A DNA stretch of 43,402 bases from Chara braunii (GCA_003427395.1 BFEA01000301.1:413825-457226); one strand, 5' to 3'; counted from the stretch's first letter, positions 20,664 through 31,122 are shown. Notes: generated from the letters alone by a model not told the origin. Made by a program: numbers and translations.

Positions 20664-20835
20664 GGTGGTTCCTGGCTGTAGTGGTTAAGACACTTGGCTC
20701 TTGAGGCCGAGGTCGCCGGTTTGAATCTATGCTTGCCCGGAGGATTGCCTTGGGCCCATATCTACGGAGCTATAACTACTACTACGGTGGGGAATGCAAT
20801 AAAAATGAGCGACAAGGAAGGACAGAAAAAAAAAT
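20664..20835 (+). mobile_element. tRNA-derived SINE-like unit
   Basis: A tRNA-like head: TGGCTGTAGTGGTTAAGA resembles an A box with the D-loop (20673 onward). TTGGC-TCTTGAG-GCCGA is a foldable anticodon arm, and GGTTTGAATCT (20718-20728) is a B box close to GGTTCGANNCC. The T arm does not pair properly, so it is not a functional tRNA. A body of about 90 bp follows, ending in an A9 run (20825-20834). Target-site duplications were not found. Confidence 0.55.
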
Positions 20836-21042
20836 TGCACCATCACATTCAAAGGCAGATAGTCTTGTGTCGAACAGCAAGCAGAACGCACGAAGTTACA
20901 CACCAAATAAGAGCGAAGCAATCAACTCAATGTCAGCCACCATCTCGCCTCCACCAACAATGTATCCAATGTCACTCTTCTGTATGGCACCTGGCACTCA
21001 AACTTCAATCTCACGACACCTATACTAGCCTACAACTACGAG

Positions 21043-21745
21043 TGAAACGTTTTTCACCTCAGATGCGGGCCCGAGAGTTCGATCCCCAGACCTCACTTTG
21101 CCATGTACAGTATTGAGTCGACCCCCGAGTGTTTGAACCCGTGACCTGTGTTTTGGTAGTTGTTTGTTGTCTGCTGTAGGTCTGTGTAATGGTAGGGGTT
21201 CGATCTGTAGGTCTGTCGACTACGAGTCACAGCCCTGTAGAGGTCGTAGCTGTAGGTATTCTGGAAGGTCAAGGTCATAGCCGCTACAGTCCTGAAAGGT
21301 CAAGGTCGTAGCTGCTACAGTGCTCGAAAGGCCAAGTCCACAGACTTCCGGAAGGTCCGGAAGTGGCCTTTCGAGAGTGTCCCACGTTTAGGCCAAGGCA
21401 AGTGGGCAAGTTGTGGAGTCCAACTTCGCTTAGTCAGCGGTACCCAGTCCCAGTCTCACTTTGCACAGTCAGCAAGTACCATGAGGGACTGTGTGCACCA
21501 CGGGCCCAGTGGAAAAAGGGCAGACCAGCGTCCTACGGAAGTATAAATCAAGAGGCAGCGCCCAGCTACTCATTCATTCGCTGCGTAAGCCATGCGGACA
21601 CGCTGTCTCAGCGTCTTGTGCGAGGTGGTCTGCAGAGTGCCCGGAGTCGAAGTGGGCTGAAGGAGATAGCCATAGCAATTGTAGCGAGCGGCCATAGCCG
21701 CTATAGGTTAGAGATAGCTACAGTCAACAAGTACCATGAGGGACT
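21043..21745 (+). repeat. diverged LTR of the element D family (solo or rearranged)
   Basis: Starts TGAAACGTTTTTCACCTCAG, like the element D LTR start (TGAAAC(A/T)GTTTCA...CAG), followed by TTCGATCCC(C/T)AGACC. Later it shares AGCAAGTACCA, the promoter-like TATAAATCAAGAGGCAGCGCCCAGC with TCATTCATTCGC (compare 36707-36743), and GCGGCCATAGCCGC. It has no partner LTR and no PBS. It is joined directly to element C gag through a repeated word (see findings). Confidence 0.7.
21687..21702 (+). repeat. AGCGGC-CATA-GCCGCT hairpin
   Basis: A perfect 6-bp stem with CATA loop in the D-type LTR. Same form as 914-929, with covarying stem bases. Confidence 0.8.
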
Positions 21746-22263
21746 TCATTGGTTACACTGACTGGTTCACCTTGATGAAGGACATAGTCAGTCTCAAGGC
21801 TGTAGACCTCGTCACCACAACAGGCAGCAAAAAGCCCATGGGCGGCTGACGGTTCAAAGGCAGCAACCGTTTTGCTGTGCATGGCCTGCTGGAGGCCGAA
21901 GAAGAAGTCGATGCAGATGACCCCACTCTTGGTGACGACCAAGAACAGGACTCTGATACAGCTTGTTCTTCAGCCCATGAGTCTGATGCAAACAAAGAAG
22001 AAGGAAAATTTACTGCCTTTAAAAAGACTGCCAATGCAAAGGGACCGAATCAAAGTGCAGGGAAGAACTATGTCCAACTTCCCAAGGGAGCCGAGATCCC
22101 ACCTAAACCAGACGATGCGACTACGAAACCTTGGGTCGACCTCCGGATTACTGAAAGTGACTGCCAGGGTATACTCAAGAAGGGGATATGCCTGCATTGC
22201 CAAAAACCAAACCATAAGGTACAAGATTGTTATAGGCTGCAGGGAAACCAGAACCGGGCATAG
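21746..22263 (+). pseudogene. gag: element C gag, 5'-truncated
   Basis: The first readable part, in frame from 21748 (DFIGYTDWFTLMKDIVSLKA), stops at TGA near 21850. The next frame carries an acidic linker (GLLEAEEEVDADDPTLGDD) and a canonical zinc knuckle CX2CX4HX4C (CLHCQKPNHKVQDC, about 22195-22236), then stops at 22263. The capsid region and everything upstream are missing, replaced by the D-type LTR. The zinc knuckle would bind the element RNA in an intact relative. Confidence 0.8.
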
Positions 22264-22832
22264 AGTTAACTTCAGCAAACTCTACAGCAGGGGAGACTGA
22301 TTCTGAGGCAGATCAGCGGTCCTCCCTTGAAACCCAAACATCTGTTGAACACAAGGCTAAGATAATTAATGTTAGGTATGTCGAGCCTTGGGAGGAGTCT
22401 GGGACGGTCGATTTTCACTATCACTTGGAGCATTGGGCTGAGATCAAACAGCAGCGTGCCCAGTGGACGATGAAGTTGATCTTCTTCAAACTTCTCATAA
22501 ACCACCGCTATCTCCGTGTTTTGGTTGACTGTGGTGCTACGGCTAACTTTATGTCACCTCACGGGATACGCAAAGTGGGCTTGGGGATGAAGCAAGTGGC
22601 CTTGCAGAACCCTTATCAGACTCAAGTTGGCAACAAAGAATTTGTCTCTTCTACGCATGCAGTCAAAGGTGTGCACACTACCTTTGACAAGGACAAAACT
22701 GTCACACACGCGTTGAACTTCTATGTTCTTGACAAGTGCCCCTTCGACGCTGTCCTTGGCTTGGGCTGGCTGCAGTCCCAAAAGCGAATGGACCAAGTGG
22801 AAGGAGTCACTTTTCATGATCAAAGATGCTAG
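22264..22832 (+). pseudogene. element C protease
   Basis: Retropepsin-like domain. RVLVDCGATANFMSP holds the active-site Asp (DCGAT at about 22528) and CPFDAVLGLGWLQ is the second conserved strand. It is close to the element A protease, which has DCGATRNFMSP. The frame ends at 22832, and a Thr/Ser/Pro-rich linker follows in another frame (about 22970-23150). Confidence 0.83.
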
Positions 22833-22941
22833 AGGGAACAAGCTTCCTGTCCTCTTGGATGAGAAGCACGAGTCCCCAATGACTTTTCTGCATGCAATGC
22901 AGTTCTGCAAGAAATGGCGCAAGCACAAGGAGGAAGAATAG

Positions 22942-24250
22942 TTGTAAGTTGCCTTCGTTCGTCCTACCCATGTGCCATCTACTTTTGCGGTTAATACCAC
23001 TACTACTTCGATTAGTGATCCTACTTTTAGTACTTCTACTTCTAGCACCTCTATTTCTCCACCCTCTAATGGTCCAAATGATCCTACTTCAGATCCAGTC
23101 GTCTCTATACGTGACCTGCGACTGGATCTATGCGATCCCTTTGCTGATCCCCCACCCCCACCGGTCCCACCACACATCCAAAACCTCCTCGATCGGTTTC
23201 CTGAAGTTCTGGTCGAGCCACGTGGAGTCCCACGCAATCGGTACGACACACCATCGAGTTGGTTGAAGGTATTGTTCCTCCAAAGGGCTGCATGTACCGA
23301 ATGGGACCCGACGAGTTGGAGGAGCTCCGACGACAGGTTGATGAGATGATTGACAAGGGGTGGATCAAGCCTAGCGAATCTGAATTTGGTGCTCCTGTGT
23401 TGTTTGTTCCGAAGAAAGGAGGCAAACTCCGCATGTGTATTCACTATCGCGGTCTAAACCGCATCACAAGAAAAAATGTCTATCCCTTGCCTCTCTAGAT
23501 GACTTGCTTGATGCCGCAGGTAGGTGCAAGGTCTTCTCCAAGATCGATCTCAAGTCTGGCTACCACCAGATTGAAGTCGATCCTGCGGACCAGCACAAGA
23601 CTGCGTTCAAAACACGCGATGGGCTTTACGAGTTTACCGTAATGCCCTTCGGCCTCACGAACGCACCGGGCACCTTCCAAAGCCTCATGGACAAAGTCCT
23701 CCGCGAACAGATTGGCCAGTTCGTGGTAGTCTACCTCGATGACATTCTAATCTTCAGCAAGTCCATGGAGGAACACCTCAAGCACCTTGAGGAGGTACTG
23801 ACCATCCTCAAGAAGACGCAACTCCATCTCAACTTAGAGAAATCTGAGTTTGGGAAGGATGGTGTCATCTATCTTGGGCACCGGTTGTCTGCTGCAGGCC
23901 TGGAGCCTGAAGCAACCAAGGTGGAGGTCATACGCAACTAGCCTCAGCCCGTGAACATTCGCGAACTGCGTTCTTTTCTTGGTCTCGCGTCATACTATCG
24001 GAAGTTCGTGCCCCGCTTCTCCATTGTTGCGCGTCCATTGTCTCGACTAACAAGAATGTTCCCTACTCTTGGGACACCGCGTGAACGACCGCCTTTCAAG
24101 CCTTGAAGGACGCCTTGGGCAGATCCCAAACTGACATTCGTAGTTACTACAGATGCAATTCAGTATGGAATCGGTGCAGTGCTGCAACAAGATGACGACA
24201 ATGGCTTGCGGCCACTAGAGTACTACAGCAAACGCATGCCAGCGTAAAGG
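22942..24250 (+). pseudogene. pol: element C reverse transcriptase and start of RNase H
   Basis: A Pro-rich linker leads into RT. A frameshift near 23245 is followed by [32 protein letters not shown] and CIHYRGLN (the usual CIDYR has His). A second frameshift falls near 23490, then [28 protein letters not shown] and an intact YLDDIL (23741-23758 region). The thumb frame stops at TAG 23939-23941 in the RN-stop-PQP context, where relatives have Trp. It continues with ELRSFLGLASYYRKFVPRFS, then further shifts near 24060. RNase H begins with TTDAIQYGIGAVLQQDDDNG. Of the five RT copies in the window, this has the only YxDD box without a lesion. Confidence 0.87.
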
Positions 24251-24930
24251 TAGCCACTTCCACCTACATGTGCGAGCTCTATGCTTTGCGTATGGCGTTG
24301 GATCACTGGAAACACTATCTTTTGGGACGCCACTTCAAAGTCTTCTCAGATCATGAGACTTTGAAGTGGATCAAACAGCAAACTACCTTGTCCCCTACCT
24401 TGCTTCGCTGGTTCCATGAGATTGACATCTTCGATTTTGAATTAAGACACGCATTGTCTCGCCACCCTGAGTATATGACTTGCCTTGTGAAATCCTACGA
24501 CCTCCGGAAAAAATTGAAGGAGGAACTCGTAGAGCAGACAGCCAAGGATACGGAACTTAGTTCCATCCTTGAGCAGCTGCGGGCTGATCCTAGTAGTCAG
24601 CCTGATTTTCACGAGTATGGAGGACTGATTTTTCGTCGCTACGGGAACCACGACCGTTTGTGTGTGCCCAACCATAAGCCTCTCCGCACACACTTTTTGG
24701 ATGTGGCTCATGGCCGGAGCGGACACTTCGGCATGGCAAAAACGTATGCAAATTTGCTAAGACAGTTTGATTGGCCTGGCATGAAAGGGACTGTTGAGAA
24801 GTTTGTGGCTGAATGTCAAGTCTGTCAACGAATCAAACCATGCAGACAAAAGCCGATGGGGCTACTCACACCCCTACCCGTTCCCGATGGTCCGGGGAGT
24901 CTGTCTCCATCAACTTCAAAAGGTAAGTAA
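24251..24930 (+). pseudogene. element C RNase H end and integrase zinc-binding domain
   Basis: A frame of about 220 codons: CELYALRMALDHWKHYLLGRHFKVFSDHETLKW (RNase H, here split by my wording into ELYAL and FSDHETL motifs), then a linker. The integrase N-terminal HHCC follows: HGRSGHFGMAKTY and CQVCQRIK at about 24708-24830, ending in PLPVPDGPG. The frame breaks near 24895. In the adjoining frame the first core Asp position reads VSINF, so Asp is Asn (GAC to AAC). Confidence 0.83.
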
Positions 24931-26055
24931 GAACGGCTACTCACAGATCATGGTGATTGTTGACCGATTCTCTAAATTCCTCAATCTGATCCCTTTGCCA
25001 CCTCATGCCCAACATAACTAGTGATTAGTGAATTCCAACAAAAGTACATTTTGCAATTCGGAACCTCGAAAACTCTTGTGAGCGATCGGGATCCGCGCTT
25101 CATTCGTACTGAGTGGAAGGACTTCACGTCTCAACTGCGGATCAAACTGTGTATGACATCTGGCCGACACCCCGAAGCCAACGGTTTGGCTGAGGAGATC
25201 AACCAGACTGTGTTTCAACTTCTTCGCGCTTTGATTATCCCGGATCAGGAAACATGGGATGAAGAGTTGTATTCCGTTAAGGGGTTATACAACAACTCCG
25301 TCCACTCCGCCATCGGCAGGACACCCAACAGGTTGCATTACGGTTGGCAGATCCGGAATCCGCTCTCTTACCTATTCCTTGAGCAGCCGGCTGGTTTAAC
25401 ACCCGGCAGGCCTGGCTTCAGGGCCAAGTATGATCGCTTGCTCAAAGTTGCCATTGCAGCTATGACCAAGCGACAACACGCCATGATCCATCATGTGAAC
25501 AAAAAGCGCCGACCGTCGGATATTGAGGTAGGAAGCTATGTCTGGGTCAAGAAGTTTGAATTCTCAGAAGAAGAGGGAGTCTCACACAAACTCCTCCCTC
25601 TCTATTATGGGCCTTGGGAAGTTTTGGATGTGATTGGTGAAGATCACTTTGGCCCTTCGTACGTCGTTGATGTGCCAGCCCATCTGCGCACATACCCCGT
25701 GTTCCACGCATCCAAACTGTACCTCCACCGTGATGCTAAGACATTCAATTATCGCGAAGATATGATCACTCGCACGATCAAAGGTGGGCACGAGATAGAC
25801 AGGATCAAACAGCACGTAGGGAAGCGGCGCAACAGACAGTACCAGGTTCACTTCATGTATCACCCATTAGACGATCTGTACTGAATTTTCAAACAGGAAC
25901 TGCTACGCAGTGCACCGCGTGTTGTCAAAGCATATGAGCGACAAATCGCCACTAGTGTTGTACCTAGGATCTCTGCAAAGCTCACTGCAACAGAGTACTC
26001 TAGGAATCTCTTTGCCTTGCTCGCTTACGATGCGTTTGTCGAGGACTCAGAGTGA
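24931..26055 (+). pseudogene. element C integrase core, C-terminal domain and chromodomain-like tail
   Basis: VIVDRFSKFLNLIPL, then a stop at about 25019. Next come SDRDPRF (second Asp, about 25081-25101) and HPEANGLAEEINQ with an intact Glu (about 25185-25193). The C-terminal domain has LLPLYYGPWEVLD and TYPVFHASKLYL. The chromodomain-like tail (HEIDRIKQHVG, RQYQVHF) stops at TGA 25882-25884, where relatives have Trp. It stays open in frame to 26055 (IFKQELLRSAPRVVKAYERQ). Without the first-Asp change and the breaks this would be the best-preserved integrase here. Confidence 0.87.
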
Positions 26056-26077
26056 GTTACTCGCTCGAAGGGACCTC

Positions 26078-26096
26078 GCTCTTGAGGGGGTAGTAG
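26078..26096 (+). other. polypurine tract of element C
   Basis: TTGAGGGGGTAGTAG directly precedes the TGTGATGCC start of LTR-C. Confidence 0.7.
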
Positions 26097-27210
26097 TGTG
26101 ATGCCCCGTCCATACATGGACTGAAACACACAGCTGATTTCTGAGTTTTGCCCATAGACTGAATGCCCTGCTGAGTTTCCCGCTTGCTACTAAGTCTGTG
26201 TGTGCACACTTGCTGGACTGCATGTCTGTCTGAGTGCAGGATGGCTGGAGTGTGTGTGTGACCATGCCTGTCTGAGTGATGGTTGGCCTGGGTGTGTGTG
26301 TGACCGTGCCTGTCTGAGTGCTGGTTGGCATGAGTATGTGTGTGGCCCGTCAGGGCACTTGCTCGTTTGTTGGGCCCTCAGGGCCGGTACTTACCTGTGG
26401 CCGTGACATTGAGCGGTTGCAGCGGGGAACGGGTAGGCCGGTACCGCACCTGGAAGGGGTAGATGTGCAGGTACCGGAGGCCGAGCAGAAGAAGACAAAA
26501 GTGGCATTTTTAGAGACCCAGTAGTTGTAGGTAGGTCTAGGCGGATATCAGTCCAACCAGTCTGGGTCTAGGGCCTGTAACGGGCAATATCAGAGTCTGC
26601 AATGATGTTTCCCTCCGAAAGGGAGGAGGTACCGATTGCTTGGGAGGCCGAACGGCCTGGAAGTCGCCGCCCAAGAGGCAAAGCAGGCCACTATATCTTC
26701 TGGCCGGGCGGAGAGTCCGGCCTCTTTTTCGGTGTGCAAGTTTGGCAACACACTGGTGGAGCGCTGGCTGGAGCAGCGCTGCTGGGGAGGAAGGAGAAGG
26801 ACACGAGGGAGGAAGGAGGAGGAAGAAGGAAGGGGGAGGTGCTCACCTGGCTATGGTGGCAGGAGGAGCACCATGGGTACTTACCTGGCTATGGTGGCAG
26901 CCATCTTCATCACCTTGGTGGGCGCTGCAGCAGGGAGTCCCCAGCTGGGGAGAGCTACACCAAGAAGCTTTGGGGCAGGGGCAGGCATGGCGGCCTGAGC
27001 TAGAGCAGCCATAGCTGCTTTGGGTTGTCCTTTGGGCATCTCAGCAGAGCCCAGTAGTCCGCCATAGCCTCAGCCTATGAGAGTGAAGAGTGGGAGAGGC
27101 GGCCATGGCTATGGTGGACCTTAAGTTATACCTGCAGTAGAAGAGGGACTCGGACATTGATTCTGGATCAGTCATTCAACATTGTATTATTATTTCTTGT
27201 ATGAATAAGA
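26097..27210 (+). repeat. 3' LTR of element C (right end approximate)
   Basis: Starts TGTGATGCCCCGTCC after a PPT. The first ~340 bp match the inverted fragment at 19571-19834. It contains GTACTTACCTG words (about 26388 and 26877) and AGCAGC-CATA-GCTGCT at 27004-27019. An AT-rich 3' part with ATTGTATTATTATTTC near 27183 may be the polyadenylation region. There is no second full copy, so the right end is a guess. Confidence 0.65.
27004..27019 (+). repeat. AGCAGC-CATA-GCTGCT hairpin
   Basis: A perfect 6-bp stem with CATA loop in LTR-C. Confidence 0.8.
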
Positions 27211-27525
27211 GAAGGGGGAGATAAGGAGGAGGAGATTGTTGGGCGAAGAAGAAGAGGCTTGCTGGTGTACATCTTCTTCTCTAATCCTCTCTCTCCTCTC
27301 CTCTCAAGTTCATTCATTTCTTTCTGCATTTGGATGGCATTGTACTTTCCGGTGGATGTGTATCTCGAAATTGGCCAGGGTCATAACACAGTTATCTTTT
27401 GGCCCCGGTATCTCAAGGATTTCTTCATAAATTTCTCATTTTTTCAATGTGATCTTGAATGGGATGCTCGGCCCGGTTCCCAGCACGTGCTGCTCCCCAC
27501 GAATAGATTGGAGCATGTCCCTTTC

Positions 27526-27553
27526 AAAAAAAAAAAAAANAAAAAAAAAAAAA
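27526..27553 (+). repeat. poly(A) tract with one N
   Basis: About 27 A with an N at 27540, after TTGGAGCATGTCCCTTTC. It could be the tail of a retroposed insert on the plus strand; no body is recognised. Confidence 0.8.
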
Positions 27554-27762
27554 GACCTGAGAGGAAAGGTGGAAGTAAGGCAAGCTGACAGTCAATCCTC
27601 CATACTGCTGGAGCAAACAATGCTGATCAGGGATCCTTCGGCCAGATGGAAGGAAGCGTGAGTCTGTTGATATTGTCAATTTTTGACTTGCCGGTGGAAT
27701 AGGAACCGGACTGAGGCCCCCCAGAATGGATATGGAGCCAGGGCATAAGGACCTCCTTTGTT

Positions 27763-27784
27763 AAAAAAAAAAAAAAAAAAAAAA
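27763..27784 (+). repeat. poly(A) tract next to a splice donor
   Basis: About 22 A on the plus strand. On the minus strand this is a poly(T) run beginning 4 bases after the donor GTAAC of the tricalbin-like gene, so it lies right at the intron start. Confidence 0.85.
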
Positions 27785-27789
27785 GTTAC

Positions 27790-27911
27790 CTTCGTTCGCT
27801 TTTTGATCTGCCCATAACGAACGCTAACATAAGGATCACTTGTACCGCCCCAATTTGCAGCAACAAGGTTCTTCGCCTCAATGAGCACAAGCTCCAAGAC
27901 TGCTGACACAC
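27790..27911 (-). CDS. tricalbin-like C2 protein, exon with the first half of the C2 domain
   Basis: Minus-strand exon with acceptor TATCCCTACAG before 27911 and donor AACGAAG|GTAAC after 27790. It encodes VSAVLELVLIEAKNLVA followed by GGTSDPYVSVRYG and QIKKRTK, the first strands and loop 1 of a type II C2 domain. Together with the exon at 20111-19857 it makes one complete C2 of about 125 residues, breaking between RTK and VVYK. The first loop-1 Asp is absent (NLVAANWGG) while SDPY is kept. The entry phase is 1, matching the donor at 28489 to give a Gly codon. Lipid or membrane binding is inferred from the family. Confidence 0.85.
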
Positions 27912-28488
27912 CTGTAGGGATACAGATTCACAATCCCACAAATACACAGGTCCACACAAAAGCAGCACCCTCTCGCCCTTCGCCCCCACCCTCCGCACTC
28001 ACTAGCACACACACATGCACATATCACACACACAGGCAAACATAGGGATAATTTCACACAACAGTCAAATGATATGACACACGAGTTGTGCAGCACAGCT
28101 CCAGCTGGGTGACAATATTGTTTTGGAAACTCGCCACCTTCATACTCGAGAGAACAAAGAATGCATGTTGGAAGAAGGGGATTGTGAACACAGAAGCGTT
28201 TGAAGTGAAAACAGGAAGGGAACGGAAGCAGGGGAAATGGAGGCTGGTAAAAGAAATGGGTAAATATGGGAGGTAGCAACAAGGATAGAGCATACGTGAA
28301 GTGGCAAGTTTGTCAACTGCGATGAGCCCAGTTCTCAATGCTCACCTCTCGAACACTTTGCATGCATGAACGCAGCGCCCATGAAACTCGATAGACAAGA
28401 TGATCGCAGAGGACAGAACAAGATGATTGAACAGAGAATAATAATTAACTTCATTAATAATCAAAGATTTTAAAGTCCATCTTCTCAC

Positions 28489-28663
28489 CCTCCCGGTCTG
28501 GGTTCTTCCTCTCAAATTGCCTCTCCTCTCTCTCACCGACAAGTTTCTCCTCAACCAACGCCCAACACTGCTTCTGCCTCGCCAGTCGTATCCACAATAT
28601 CTCTCTCACTCCGAGCACTCTATTCTTTAGCGGTGCTTCCGCCAGTTCAAACAAGCCTTGAAA
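28489..28663 (-). CDS. probable upstream exon of the tricalbin-like gene
   Basis: An open minus-strand frame reading LFELAEAPLKNRVLGVRE and then a charged, Arg/Glu-rich segment (EEKLVGEREERQFERK), ending PDREG. The donor GGGAGG|GTGAGA at 28489/28488 is strong, and its phase 1 fits the acceptor before 27911, giving a Gly codon across the 577-bp intron. The likely acceptor is CATTGTAG|TTTC at 28664/28663, where an in-frame TAG ends the frame upstream. No domain is recognised; the position suggests the linker before the last C2 domain. Support comes from phase match and open frame, not from homology. Confidence 0.55.
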
Positions 28664-28756
28664 CTACAATGCAGCATACCTGAAGCAGCTGAGAAGTCAT
28701 CGACCATGAAAAAGATCAGCCAATAGACACCAGGTAAACAGCATCTCTCCCCACAT

Positions 28757-29140
28757 TGAAACAGTTTCACCCAGTTGACCTGACATTGCAGTCACAGAGA
28801 TTCGATCCCTAGACCTGTGCCACAACCCTGTACACTGATCCCGTGTGCTGAGTGAGATTTGATCCCTAGACCTACCCTATACCTGTACATAGACTCTGTG
28901 TGCTGAGTAGGACTTGATCCCTAGGTCTGTAGATTAGCAGCTAGGTCTGTTACCGATAGGCTTAGGAAGTCTGTTCTAGAAGTCTCTACGAAGTTTGTCG
29001 AGGACTGGACTAGGTCTGTAGATTAGCAGCTAGGTCTGTTACCGATAGGCTTAGGAAGTCTGTTCTAGAAGTCTCTACGAAGTCTGTTGAGGACTGGAAT
29101 CTGTCTGTAGGTCTGTATAGTCTTGAAGGCCGGAACCGTG
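28757..29140 (+). repeat. 5' LTR of element D, 3'-deleted
   Basis: Starts TGAAACAGTTTCACCCAG and aligns with 36363-36630 (GATTCGATCCCTAGACC, TGATCCCTAGGTCTG, AGGAAGTCTGTTCTAGAAG). It departs near 29131, so the promoter-proximal part, U5 and PBS present or expected from the 3' copy are missing. An 89-bp segment is duplicated inside it. Confidence 0.8.
28921..29098 (+). repeat. 89-bp tandem duplication in the element D 5' LTR
   Basis: CTAGGTCTGTAGATTAGCAG begins at 28921 and again at 29010, with the following ~70 bp repeated nearly exactly. The 3' LTR has one copy only. Confidence 0.9.
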
Positions 29141-29239
29141 AGTCTAGCCCGAGTAGTGAGTCAAGACCCCTCAATAGAAGTTAACCTGTTTGGTCTACGT
29201 GTTGAGGCGCAGAATCGTTGCTGATTGTACACTATCACC

Positions 29240-31122
29240 ATGGTGACCGTCAGGTCAGGAACTAGCACCACCCCCTACAGCAAGGAGCAGGAGGAGAAAG
29301 CTGCCGCCATTCTGCGAGAGAAGAAGGAAAGGATGGAGAAGAGGGAGTTAATCAAGCAGGCCAAGATGCTGGCGTTGCTGGAGGAGCAAGAGGGGAAGAA
29401 GAGGCAGCCGGAGGAGGAAACGAGGAAGTGGACGCAGGAGCAAGAGGAGAAAATGGCGGCCATACAAGCGGAGGTGGAGAGAGAAGAAGAAGAAGTGGTA
29501 GAAGAAGAGGAACCATTGGAAAGAAGAATAGGTGAAGCTAGTACGAGTAAGGAGGAGCAGATTGAGAAGTTGACACAAGAGTGAGCCGCACACTTGGAAC
29601 CGGGGAAAGATAGGGAGGCAGAATTGGCCATACCCCAAGCAGAGAGAGAGGCGGCGAGAAGGGAGTTGGAAGCAGAAAGGGACCCGGTGAGGAGAAAGGC
29701 GAAAGAGGAACAGCAAAGGGCATGGAAGTGGTGTATGTCCCAAGAGAAAGTTAGGCGTTTGGAGGCGGCAGAGCGAGCAGAAAGGGACCTGAAAGCGGCG
29801 AAGACCAAGATGGGGAAGATCAGGGAAGAGATTGAGATAGTCACTAAACTCGATACCCTGACCCAGAGTGTGGAGTCTCTACTAATTGCACATCGTGAGC
29901 GGACGTTCTGGGTTTAAAGATTTTGTGCAGCTTAGAAGTAAAGATAGATCCAATACGTGTTGGGTTTAAAGATTTTGCGCGTGATATGATGAAGTACCTA
30001 GTGGATCAGGTCCACCTAGCGATTAGTAAGACAAAAGAAATCTGCACTGGCGCCATTGAAGGCGCCAAGTTAGCGACTCCTAAGGAAGAGGAGCCCGCCC
30101 CACCACGCCGTGAGAAAGTCAAGGTCCGTTTCCCCGAACCCTTCAATGGAAAGAAGGGGGAAGATTTCGATAACTGGGAGGCCAACATGCACTCCTATCT
30201 CTACTTACAGGGAGTCACACCTGAGGACCACGTTTTGGTGGCCTTCCAGGCTCTTCGAAATGAGGCGACCAGCTTTGCTAGGTCGCTCGCCCGCGCTGCA
30301 AATTGCGAGAATGATATGGTCACCTATTCTAGGCTAACGCCCCTCTCTGAATTCCTGAAATCGCTTCGAGAGAGATTTTCTGATGTGACGCGGGGGCTCA
30401 AAGCTTCCGCAAAAATCCAAATGATAAGTCTGCTATGGATGAATTGATTGCGATCCCTGGGCATGGAGTAACGAATGCCCAACTTCTTAACCTCTTCTAC
30501 CGTGCCCTGCCTGAAAATATTCAGGGACACTTCTTTGAGAAGAAGAATCAGCAGGGCATGACTTATGATACTCTTAGTCGGGAGGCAGTAGCATTTGCCG
30601 CCCAAGCATCGTCAGTTACCACGTTCTGGCACAAGGACTTGTCAAAGGGAAAAACGTGGAAGGGACGCACCATCTCCGGCCAAATCAAGGCCAAAGATAG
30701 TCTAATACTAACAATGGCGGAAGGTGATGCAAACGAGGTTCCCTACTCTGCCATTGAGTGGGGACTAGAGGAGCAAGATAGTAGCTCTGGTCATGGGAGA
30801 ACCTACGTTGTTGTCGCGGTCGGGGGGAGGCCGCAAGGAGGAGGACAAAGGTCCGGCTAGAACGGTCGGGCCCCGGGTGGCCGAGGACAGGGCGGCCAGG
30901 GGGTTGGCGGCAATGGCAACCGTTAAGCGGGAGGAAGGGGAGGTCCCCCGTCCAACCGTTCGCGTTTTAGTCGGTCACCTCCCAGACAAGGATGGTGGCA
31001 CCCAGGCCGGCCCGAGGGCCGACCCTGGGATGATCTGGGCATAGAGCAAAAAGTATGGCAAGAACGCATCAATAGCTCTCAGTGTGTATTCTGCGGGGAC
31101 TCGGACCACATTATAAAATTTT
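29240..31122 (+). pseudogene. gag: element D gag, fragmented
   Basis: The ATG at 29240 (CACCATGG) opens a highly charged, Glu/Arg/Lys-rich coiled-coil N-terminus (MVTVRSGTSTTPYSKEQEEK). TGA at 29582-29584 interrupts it, probably a Trp codon (E-stop-AAHLE). The same frame continues to 29917. A short duplication of TGGGTTTAAAGATTTTG (about 29907 and 29956) accompanies a frameshift. The capsid-like core then runs 29942-30440 (FPEPFNGKKGEDFDNWEANM) and shifts frame near 30430 to ALPENIQGHFF. A Gly/Arg-rich region and a damaged zinc knuckle CVFCGDSDHIIKF-stop (about 31084-31125) follow. The N-terminus resembles Gag-like proteins I associate with Chara. Confidence 0.8.

Larger units (their letters stand above)
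20112..27789 (-). other. 7.7-kb intron of the tricalbin-like gene, filled with mobile elements
   Basis: Donor AACGAAG|GTAAC (27790/27789) and acceptor TTGGTGCAG|GTT (20112/20111) are both phase 0, inside the C2 domain. The intron contains a SINE-like unit, a D-family LTR, element C with its LTR, and two poly(A) tracts. Outside those (20112-20660, 20836-21040, 27230-27520, 27555-27760) I see no gene. Confidence 0.75.

Noticed and set aside
20673-20728. Functional tRNA-Gln gene
   Set aside because: The anticodon arm folds, but the T arm does not pair and no acceptor stem closes, so a tRNA-derived SINE is the better reading.
28800-28930. tRNA B-box-like words (GATTCGATCCCTAG) as RNA genes
   Set aside because: They recur inside both D LTRs without any A box or cloverleaf; they are LTR sequence.
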